DNA of 30,043 nt, from contig JAYMSP010001643.1 of the NCBI GenBank assembly GCA_036897095.1, forward strand, positions 1-30,043, in the 5' to 3' direction. The notes beneath the pieces were generated by a model. The model saw nothing but the letters and a program-made list of their open reading frames with translations, did not search any database and had not been told where the DNA came from. Both the position numbers and the translations under genes were made by a program. This document shows positions 20,985-30,043 of the stretch, piece after piece (position 1 is the first letter of the stretch; every line of letters begins with the position of its first letter). Source of the stretch: Plantago elongata. Lineage: Eukaryota > Streptophyta > Magnoliopsida > Lamiales > Plantaginaceae.

Positions 20985-21724
20985 TCCTGTGATACACCTG
21001 TGTGGCTATCCAGGCATTCTATTTTGTCTGTTTCGATCGGGCCCAGGGACAGCTGGTATAGTTGGGCCGGGTGGAACGGAGCGACGGTTTGGCTATACCT
21101 CCTGTACCCACAGATCCCCGGACGCCCCAACGGTATCATCGGCTCAGGTGGTCGATATCGTTCCGTGTACCGGGCCGATATGGACTTAAGCATGTCTTCT
21201 GCCTGTCTACGAGGTCGCTCCTCGAAGGAGTAATAAGGTAGTCAAGTTGCCCTCCGTGGCCATTCAGGGGAGTTATATGCTTGGTATCTCGTTCATGAAA
21301 ATTATGTAAATCCAAGATCAGGAATTTATTTTGCGTGATAAGTGTTTATGTTTTTCCTGTCAAAAGTGAACTCTATTTTGAATTAGTGTTCGTGCTTGTT
21401 TTCTCGTTCGTTTTAAAATATTACTCACTAAGTCTTGTGACTTACCCTCTCTTCCATGTTTGTTCTTTCCATTCTCCAGGTAATGATTGCGAGAACAAGG
21501 TAGATGATCAGGTAGAATGACCAGGCACTCAGTAACCGGACCAAACCTTTACGCTGATGTGATCTGTTTGTTTCAAAAATAAAATGTATTGGCAAATACT
21601 CTGCTCTTTTGTACAGTCTATCAATATTATATAATAAATAAGTTTATTTTATATTCTGGTTATGGTTTTTCCCTTATCCGGCACTGATCGATCAACCGCG
21701 CTTCGGGCGGTTGGGGACCCCACA

Positions 21725-23660
21725 ATCTTGATTCTGAATACCCACTTAGTTCAAATCACAAATATTCCATCTACAAATTGCACTAGTTTACAGACCTTGT
21801 TTCTCTCAAACTGATCCAACTCTTCTTGCATTACAGAGATCCAATCTTGATCCTCTAATGCATCTTCAATAGTTTTAGGTTCAATATTTGAGATAAAACA
21901 GCCAAAGAGAGAATCAGCATTTTCAGCTATTGCTCACCTAGTTCTAGCACCTTGATCAATTGGACATCTCTAATCCATTTCATAATTGGCTTTGAACTAG
22001 TAGGGTCATTACCTACGTGACCTGAATGTGAATCACTACGATTATGACTTGATACTTTCAGTATCATTGATATTTTGTACACTAGAAGTGCGGTAAATAT
22101 AAGACACATGTTCAGTGTGGGAGATTTCTAGAATACGACTTTCAGAAAGGTTATTCCCAGAAAAGGTCTCTACGATTAATATTCTCAGTTTCCATTTTTG
22201 GAATCCTCATAGGAAATTCTTCATCATGTCTAAGAGTCATCTCGTTCTTATTAGGCACATCATGCTTTTCTTCGTCAGACTCATCGTCAATATTAATGAT
22301 AGAGTTTCTCCTTTCTGAGGGTTCTTCTTCAGATTCCTTAATCAGGAGTTCCTTGAATCTATCTGAGAGTTCTTCGTCAAGATTATTTTCTTGCTTCCTT
22401 CATAGAATACTACATGAACTGATTCTTCAATCTTCTTTGTTCTCTTGTTGTATACTCTATAGGCTTTGCAATTCATAGAATAACCAAGTAATACACCTTC
22501 ATCAGCCTTTGGTTGAAATGTTCTCAAGTATTCTTTCCAATTGTTAAGAACAAAATATCTATAACCAAACACCCTCAAATGTTTGATATTAGAGGGTCTA
22601 CCAACCAAAAGCTCATAAGGGGTTTTTTCATGGTGTTTGTTTATCAAAGATCGATTCTGAGTGTAGCATGTTATCTTTACAGCTTCAACCCAATAAATTT
22701 CACTTATTTTAGCATCAACTGGAATAGTCCTTGCAGCTTCTTTAAGGGTTCTATTCTTCCATTCAGCAACACCATTTTTTTGTGGTGTCCTTACTGAAGA
22801 TAGTTGATGTTGTATACCTTTGCAGGTACAAAACTGTTTTATATACTGATTGACAAATTCAGTACCATGCTATGTTCTGATTGCAGATACCTTATCATTT
22901 TTCAGGACTTCAAGCTTGTTTAGAAAGTTTGGTATCTCCACCCTAGCATCAGACTTTTGTTTCAGAAAGACAATCCAAGTAAACCTCGAGAAGTCATCTA
23001 AAACAACTAGACCATACTTCTTGCCTGCATAACTGATTACAAATGATTCAAAAAGATCCATCTATAATAGTTGCAGTGCTCTAACACATGAATGTCTGGT
23101 TTTGGACTTAAAAGAGGATTTTGATTGTTTCCCTAATTGACAAGTAGAGCAAACACCGTCCTTTCTAAATGTTGTGTTAGGTAATCCAACAACTAACTCT
23201 TTTTTGGCAAGTTTGTTCAGAGTTTTAAAATTCAAGTGACTCATTCTCTTGTGCCATAACCAGTGTTTATCGGTGTGACCTGATAGACTCACCATGAGAC
23301 ATTCTCCAGTTGTGGTAGATGTCCAATCAGCGACATATAAACTTCCTTTCCATCTAGCAACCAAAACTTTCTACTTTGACTCATTGCCAATTAACTTGCA
23401 AAACTTCGATTTAATTTTCACGGAATATCCCCTATCTGCAAACTGGCTCATGCTTAGAAGATTATGTATCAAACCTTTAACATGTAATACGTCAGAGATC
23501 GTAAGGGATCCCCATTTGACATTGTCAAACCTTATGGAAGGATTTAATTCTCCTCCAGCAAACCTGATGTTTGGTCCAGTATCACATACTCTATAATAGA
23601 CCAAGTTTGCTTCGTCTCATGTCATGTGCTTCCCGCATCCACTATCAAATAGCCATTGAG
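21725..23660 (-). pseudogene. Copia pol remains: protease, integrase, start of RT (fossil)
   Basis: In minus-strand order the visible parts are a protease-like DSG region near 23650, the HHCC zinc part before integrase (about 23100-23330), the integrase core and C-terminal part (about 22340-23061) and the first residues of reverse transcriptase at the cut end. It is broken in several places and non-functional. Confidence 0.85.
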
Positions 23661-24393
23661 CGTTAGTCCATAACACGTTCTGCACAAAACAGTAAACATG
23701 AGTTAGGTTCATGCTTCAGAAACATAACCACTTATACTAAACACTCTTCATGTGGGAATCCATTTCTGAATGAATCTCTTAGGAGTAGGTTTTTGTCTAC
23801 TTGGAACATATGGAGGAATCTTTGAATCATCGGATTTTAGATCGATCATCCTTCTTGGTGTGTTCCTTGGTGTTCCTCGTGGTGACTTCAGAGACCTGTT
23901 AGGTTTCTGAGTTTACTTTTCACCAAGCTTAGTCTTCCTGGCCAAGTTTCTTCTAGCCCAGGCATTCAAATTTTCAGTGGTTTGGGATTGCTTCCACTTC
24001 TGATAATTGCTATAAACAATTCTAGCTTTCCACCATCGCTCTTGACCTTCCTTATATTGTTGCATTAGGACCTTTTCGATAGCACGATAGCCCATACCAT
24101 TTCGAGCACCATTGCCTTTCTGAAAACGATTTTCAGCAGCCTCACTAGTTTCTGCATCCTTCTTATATCCATAGAATGGTACAGTAGAAAATACACCCAA
24201 ACTGGCGATGCCTCCCTTCCAAGTGATACAACATTGTGGATGATCATAAGTTAAAGGATCATGTTTCTTTTTAGAAACCTTTTCCACAAGTTTCTTTGGG
24301 ACTTGTTGTTCCTTCAAAGGTTTGGTCGCAACTACTTTACCTTTGTCAAGAACCTTAGCTTTCTAACCAATGCTATAGGTTTCTTTGGAACCT

Positions 24394-26320
24394 TTATGTT
24401 GACTTTTTTAAAAATGTCAACCTTTCATCACTCTTTTTCAAAGAAGTGGAATTACTTGATTGGGCATCAAGTTCAAATCCTCCTTTCTCGAAAAGGTCTC
24501 TAAAGTAAGATTGAACCTCCGTGAGAGTGTCACTAGCTTTGACAAATGATTTGAAAGAACCCCCTTTCTTTCTGAGTTCTTCATTTTCAGAAATAAGTTT
24601 CTTCAACTTCTCATTTATCTCTTTCAAGGCTAGTTTGTGAGAATTTTCATTCTCCAATATCTGAAACTTTAGAGATGTTGTTTCAGCATCCTTAATCACA
24701 GATACCTTGTTCAAATTAGAAATCTCTTTTTCAAGAGTTTCTTTGCATTCTTCCAGGATTTTGGTCTTTGACTCAGCAACCAAACATTCTCTCTCATATA
24801 GATCAAGTTCACTCTTGACCAATTCCAAATCCTTAATGCCGTCATCATCACTCTCATAGTACAAGAATTTTGATGTGTTTATTATCTCATCATCCATAAG
24901 GCATTCTTCGATGTTGGAGATGTCAGGACCTACTATCTTAGCGACTCCACACAAATCATTCTTCTTTAGGCCAAAGTCTATAATATCGTGGGTTATCCCA
25001 CACAATTCTGGTGATGGTAATTTTGAGTCCTCTGAATCCTCATCTTCATAATCTGACTCAATATCCAGAGCATCAAGTTGAATTTGGATTTTCATTCTCT
25101 CTTTAGTGAGCAATGCCCTCTGAGTTCTTTTGAATGTTCTTCTCTCCTTTTTGTCACCCATCTTAAGCTTGTTAAAAGCAGGACAATCACGTTTGAAGTG
25201 ACCGGGTTTCTGACAATAGAAGCAGATATCATTCCCAACTTCAACAACTTTAGTACTAAGAGCTTTCTGAGCAGGGTTGTTAAGAGAGTTGTTCATTTGG
25301 ATGTTCTTGTACTGATGGTAGTTTGGGTCGAGATGCTTTTTCAGCTTCTCTTTTGCTTTTTTCCTTTCAATCTCTTGACTCACATATTTCTTCATGTGAC
25401 GCACAACAAGAGCATTTTATTTAGACACTTCTCTGGTACCCATCTTTTCATAAGTACCTTGAGTAACTAGAGCAACACTCTGCAACTTTTCAGCTGCAGC
25501 CAATCCTTGTTAGGTTGTCTCATAGTTTACAGTGGTCAAATGTGAAAAGAGTTCCACTGGAGTGATTTGGGGCATTCCCTGATTGAAGTAGAAGTACTGG
25601 ATATGCTCCCAATTCTGGTTCAAACTTCTGACGATGGTTTTCAACTTCTCAGAATTTGAGTATCTGTCACTTTCTCCAAGTGTAGCCATATCACTCATGA
25701 TAGTAGTAAACCAAAAATCAAGTTCTTCCAGAGTTTTGGTGGGACCTTGTTTGAAGTTTTGGAATTTTACTTCAGAACTTCGAACTTCTTTTCCTTGGTT
25801 TTCTCAGTTCCAGTACAGATTTCTTCAATCAATTGCTAGGCAACTTTCGCCATCTTTACATACCACAGTTTACAATGTACATGCTCAGGTGTCGATCGAA
25901 TGATGATGTTACGAGCTTGACCATCCAACCTGTGTCTTTTGGCATCTTCCGATGTTCAGAGTTCACGAGGTTTATCTTCATACTCAACTTGTCCAGCAAC
26001 AGCATGACCATTATCACTAGTGGAAGTGTCACTACCTTCAACATCAGCGTTTCTCCGACCATCAGATACTCCAATCACATGTTTGAGTTGTCTGATTTTG
26101 ATTGGTCCTTCCTTGATGACATAGATCATCTCATCACTGGTTGCTTCAAGATGCAGCATCATGTTGTTCTTCCATTTCTTTTAATTCTCGGGCTTAAGAA
26201 CCGAAGCATCACTCAGAGACATACCTGCACACTTAACACACAATTAAAATGTCCTAGGAAAGCGACAAAAACCTTTGCCTATCTAGGGGATCGAGGTTCA
26301 ACGCAGAAGGCTTGGGAAAC
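24394..26320 (-). pseudogene. Copia gag remains (fossil)
   Basis: The gag region lies just after the primer-binding site. A CCHC zinc knuckle (C-x2-C-x4-H-x4-C) is at 25183-25224, followed by an acidic region and a long coiled-coil-like segment, which is usual in SIRE-type gag. It is interrupted several times. Confidence 0.8.
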
Positions 26321-26324
26321 TCCT

Positions 26325-26336
26325 GCTCTTATACCA
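26325..26336 (-). other. Primer-binding site of the copia element
   Basis: Minus-strand TGGTATAAGAGC is one base from TGGTATCAGAGC, the initiator-methionine tRNA primer site of most plant copia elements. It starts two bases after the LTR end CCAACA. Confidence 0.75.
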
Positions 26337-26338
26337 CT

Positions 26339-27335
26339 TGTTGGTCCAGATAACGGGAAAGGAAAAGACTAGAGGGGTGGGGGTGAATAGTCTTTTCAAA
26401 CTTTTATCGATAAACAATCTTTCTAAAAAAACTAGGAGGTTTCTGATACTTAGATTCAGACAGCGGAAGACTTTAATCGATAGATAAACGTGATTGCTTT
26501 GCAGTAATAATGTGTGTGTGCAATGCTGGAAAGTAAGTACAATAAAGTAAATAACACAGCAGTTTATAGTGGTATCTAGAGGTGGCGTAATTCTCCAACT
26601 AATCAACTCGGCCATTTTGAGACCTGGAATTCACTAGTGCAGATAATTTAGTTCACCTTACAATAAATCATATTTTAAGATCCCTACAAACAAATGGTTC
26701 CCCGCCAAATGTTCCCCCTGAGTTTTTCCCTAGCTCTTCGAGCCAAGTACTTCCTGTACACAAGATAACCTTTGAGCTTTTTCTTGATTTTCCAAATCAA
26801 GTACTTCATGTACTCCACGCCTTGATGGTGTTGGTTATATGTTGATTGTCAGGTAAGCTTCTCTTATAACTTTTCAGCTATGCTTTCAGAGAGCTTGAAG
26901 AGATTACACTACTTGATATACTTATTAAGTATATGGTACGTTTTCCTTACTGACCCAAGTAATTGGTATCCGTTCTGGAGAATGAGCTTCAGAAAGGGTA
27001 TCCGAAAGTTCAACTCTTTTACGAATAACAATCCTTGTTATATGTTCAGGACACTTAGAACTACTAGTGATTCTTCGAGCTTCTTAGTCGTAACAGTAAG
27101 CTTGGAGAATGGTAGTATGAATGTTTGAGAGAATACTTGCTTGATAGTGAATATGAGCGTAGTTCGTCTATGTATCTCTCAGCTTCTAAGTTGTGATATT
27201 AATAGATGAATTTGAGAGTCGTTTGAATAGTATCCGTTAGACCTTCTCAAAATTCAATCCGTTGATATCTCGAAATGAGTACTCAGAAGTTCCTTTCTTA
27301 TTTTCAGAGAGGACTATGCATTGATCGACTTTTCA
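26339..27335 (-). repeat. Copia LTR, about 1 kb
   Basis: Its 3' border (CCAACA at 26344-26339 on the minus strand) is fixed by the primer-binding site. Its 5' border is estimated from where similarity to the inverted copy at 29713 begins. No gene lies in it. Confidence 0.65.
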
Positions 27336-29712
27336 GCCGGTGTAATTATGAAGCAAAATATTCACTATTCTCAAAGTACACAGACTTTTCAGCCGGTTAT
27401 TTCTAAAAGATTAGCCTTTCTGAGCTTTTGCCAAATTTTTCTCCTCACAACTTGGTATCTAAAGCACCGGTTGCTCCAAAAGTTCAAGCCAACGAGCCTA
27501 GTGTGAGAATTGAAATAATTTTTTTTGAAGAGATATGATAACCTTTCTTTCTGCTTGAGCTTGAGAATTAAAATAAAAAATGTAGTGTTAGAAATGTTGA
27601 ACATAAAAGGGCTTTGAAGATATATGAGTTTCTGAGTATTTCACTTACTTCCAAGTTAGGAAGCTCAGAATCATTTCTCTCAGAAACCTGGGGGGGTCTC
27701 TGGAACCTTTTCTGGTGACTTTGCCTTATCAGCATTGTCCATTTCCATTGGTGATGGGGAGGTCGCAACTGTATCCCCACCTACCTTTTCTTCATATAGA
27801 GCCTAAAAGAAGAAATCAAAGCATTTGATTAAGTAATGAAGTTAACAGATTTTTCATAGAAGATGTTGATTCTTATTTTACATACCTTCTCAACAAAAGG
27901 CTAAAAAACAACCTCTTCTGAAGGTTTTTCAACCTCATGAATCACTTGTTCTTGTGGAATTTCTACAACTTCATTATCTTCTTAAGTTGGAGCCTGCTTC
28001 ACAAGCTCATACTTTGTGTGAAGAGGTTGAGGGAACTTCTTCTTCATTCAAAGGGTTAGGCAAAGAATCTTCCCCCTGAAATTATGTCTCCATGAAAGCA
28101 TGGTTATCTTCAGGCAATTGGGCCTCCATTTCATGGAATAAAATTTCTGGTACTTCGAACCTTTCCTCAGTATGATAAAACCTGAGTCCCTGTCTCAGTT
28201 TGGGGAACCTGCTCAGGTGCATGAATTTCTTCAGCAAGAGTGTTTGTTGGCAATTGGAATGTGGAGGCAATGTCAGTATCTTTCAACATCCGATCACTTT
28301 CCACCAAATCTTCAACTTCTAGTTGGTGAGTGATAACTCCTTCTGCTGGTGCCTTTTCAGCAACCTTAGTTCGTTTGTTCATAGGAGTTGAGCTTGAGGC
28401 TCCACCATGAATCTCCATCCGTGATCTCTTAAGTGTTTCTAGAAGAGAAACATTATCATCAGAGTCATCACTGTCATAGCTTGGAACTGACTCATTGATT
28501 GCATTATGATCTTGCACGGAGAGCTCAGGCATTTTACCTAAGTTGCCTGTTCTACATTCAGAGATGGGGTCTCTCTAGACATGACTTGGTTGAGAGGCTT
28601 CAACCTCTTCCACCCTTTCTGAGGGTTGGGTTTCTGAAATAGCAACTTTTGCAAGCTATTTCCTTGTATTTCTCTGTTTCTTAGTCCTTGGTTTCTTTGC
28701 AATGTGGACCTCAGCAGCTTCTCCCTCAGAAGCTTCTTCTCCTTGTGACACTAATTCTCCTTTGCAGCTCTTTTCAGAGACTCCTCATCTGCATGCTTGT
28801 ACATGATGTTGGTCACATGAATATCAATGTGCTCTCTGAGCACAACCTCACACTTCTCCAATATGTAGCATATCTTCATGCCATAATGCATGTTTGCATT
28901 GGTATCATCACGACTTTTAGCTATCTTGGGCTCAAATTCTTTGACCCGATTGATGAACTTTGTGAATGCATACTTACCCCAATTGAAGAGGTGTTCCTTC
29001 TCATTCACCTGTTTCTAGATAATGGTCAACATAATCCAACGTTCGAGGCTTATCTGATCAATGCCTCCCTTGTTGCCATCGAAGCAACGGTGAAGTATGT
29101 TGGCTAAGACATTCCAGTGCTCATAAAGATGTCTAGTTCTTATGTCTCCCAGTATGAACGTTGAGGGACAATCTTCGATTTTATCATTCGCAGCCTCTTC
29201 AAACAAGATTTTGACAGAATCATTCAAAATCTTATATTTGGTATTGATTTCAGAAACCTGGCCATGATTTTTCAATCGGAAAATCTTGCAGAACTTGTCA
29301 TAGTTCAGTACTATTTCAGTACCCTGGACATTTGTTTTAATGTACGTTTCTTCAACGCCATTATAGACCTTGGTGTAGATTTTGGAGCTGTTGTAGAATT
29401 CCAAAACATTTATATGTGACAAGCCGCTTGGAGAAACAAAGAGGAATTTCTTAATATTGGCTTTTTCAAGCATTTTCTGAATATAAGTCCTATCTGGAGA
29501 AGAGGATATTGCAGCAGTCAAGTATTGAGCATCCATATGTGCTCCCCAGTTCATTTTGAGGCTGGAAGTCCAGTCCTCTGGGTTGAATTTACCCAAGAGA
29601 CGTTTATTCAACACCTTTGAGTTTCTCTCACTTTGCTTTTCAGCAGAGGAGATAGTCACAACAATGTTCTTGGAAGTAGTCTTCTTAGGAGCAACAATGT
29701 TCTCTCACCATC
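27336..29712 (-). mobile_element. Fragment of a second SIRE-like copia element with an extra ORF (fossil)
   Basis: Minus-strand coding remains include a 214-residue frame (29015-29659) with the look of the plant retroelement extra ORF (often called putative plant transposon protein or envelope-like in SIRE elements). Charged, S/E-rich remains follow (28167-28532, 28751-29008, 27568-27780). In SIRE elements such an ORF lies between pol and the 3' LTR, and here it is followed by the LTR at 27335, so that LTR may serve both elements. The fragment is broken, with several interruptions. Its lineage is inferred from position and general look, not a search. Confidence 0.5.
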
Positions 29713-30043
29713 TGAAAAGTCGATCAATGCATAATCCTCTCTGAAATTGAGAAAGAGACTTCTGAATACTCATTTCGAGATATCAATGGATTGAATTTTG
29801 AGAAGGTCTAACGGATACTATTCAAACGACTCTCGAATTCATCTATAAATATCACCACTTAGAAGCTGAGAAATACACACATGAACTATGCTCATATTCA
29901 CTATCAAGCAAGTATTTTCTCAAGCATTCATACTACCATTCTCCAAGCTTACTGTTGCGACTAAGGAGCTCGAAGAATCACTAGTAGTTCTAAGTGTCCT
30001 GAACCTATAACAAGAGATTGTTATTCGTAAAAGAGTTGAACTT
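29713..30043 (+). repeat. Inverted copy of the copia LTR, running off the window
   Basis: From TGAAAAGTCGATCAATGCAT to the last base this matches the reverse complement of 27006-27335 at about nine in ten bases by eye, with almost no gaps. It is therefore the start of an LTR pointing the other way, probably of another element inserted beside or into the extra-ORF fragment. Confidence 0.85.

Larger units (their letters stand above)
18065..21724 (+). mobile_element. Long solitary LTR of a Ty3/gypsy-type element (fossil)
   Basis: The segment begins TGTGACGACCC and ends GGGGACCCCACA, giving TG...CA borders. It has no pol coding, and its length of about 3.66 kb with GC-poor and GC-rich zones fits long LTRs of plant chromovirus (Tekay/Del-type) gypsy elements. 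It holds a TATA-like palindrome near 18670 and two zones of short tandem repeats in its second half. The flanking five bases differ (TCCCG and ATCTT), and the flanks belong to two different elements. Family assignment rests on borders and length only. It is a non-coding fossil. Confidence 0.6.
21725..27335 (-). mobile_element. Ty1/copia element, SIRE-like, truncated fossil
   Basis: Minus-strand order: LTR (about 27335-26339), primer-binding site, gag with a zinc knuckle, protease, integrase, then the beginning of reverse transcriptase, cut at 21725 by the gypsy-type LTR. Integrase before reverse transcriptase defines copia. The long gag with a coiled-coil tail and the neighbouring extra-ORF fragment suggest the SIRE lineage. 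The element is broken: its 3' part is missing and the remaining coding has roughly ten interruptions. It appears moderately old. Confidence 0.85.

Noticed and set aside
20668-21233. Overlapping open frames of 84-148 residues
   Set aside because: They arise from the tandem repeats of the LTR. The repeated peptide pattern only mirrors the DNA repeats.
1-30043. tRNA, rRNA, CRISPR arrays or bacterial-type operons
   Set aside because: No cloverleaf-like tRNA boxes, rRNA blocks or regularly spaced repeat arrays were noticed by eye. A tRNA scan would be the decisive check.

Overview
The window looks like nuclear DNA from a flowering plant, most likely a eudicot. The reasons are spliced genes with GT-AG introns in AT-rich spacers, plant-only families (LEA_2/NHL, plant-type 2-oxoglutarate dioxygenase, At4g10955-type lipase) and plant CACTA, Helitron, Ty1/copia and Ty3/gypsy remains. 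An asterid would fit, but that is a weak inference. No organelle, bacterial or CRISPR-like sequence was seen.

Layout. 1-1113: two tandem, same-facing CACTA transposon ends packed with inverted TAGCGACGGATAAA motifs. 1598-1929: decayed Myb/SANT-like gene of the kind carried by PIF/Harbinger transposons. 2546-5791 (+): five-exon gene for a protein with two GRF-type zinc fingers, four 32-residue repeats and a C-terminal helical region. Intron 1 holds a short MITE and intron 2 a tandem duplication. 6951-7529 (+): single-exon LEA_2/NHL membrane protein. 7996-about 9390: probable small CACTA-like element enclosing a second, broken GRF zinc-finger gene. 10120-11539 (-): four-exon 2-oxoglutarate/Fe(II) dioxygenase resembling hyoscyamine 6-dioxygenase. 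12558-14031 (-): two-coding-exon alpha/beta-hydrolase lipase with an intron in its 5' leader and three upstream ATGs. 15110-17167: AT-rich spacer with no gene recognised.

From 17168 to the end there are only mobile-element fossils. A Helitron 3' end with helicase remains (17168-18064) is cut by a 3.66-kb gypsy-type LTR (18065-21724). The other side of that LTR lies inside the reverse-transcriptase region of a broken copia element (21725-27335, minus strand). Beyond it are a SIRE-like extra-ORF fragment (27336-29712) and an oppositely oriented copy of the copia LTR running off the window.

The four intact genes share no obvious pathway; this is ordinary plant gene space next to a transposon cluster. 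I found no convincing new multi-gene system. The most interesting signals are the four exact 32-residue repeats in the GRF protein, the GRF gene relic inside a CACTA-like element, the LTR whose two flanks belong to different elements, and the stacked upstream ORFs of the lipase. All coordinates and splice sites were read by eye.
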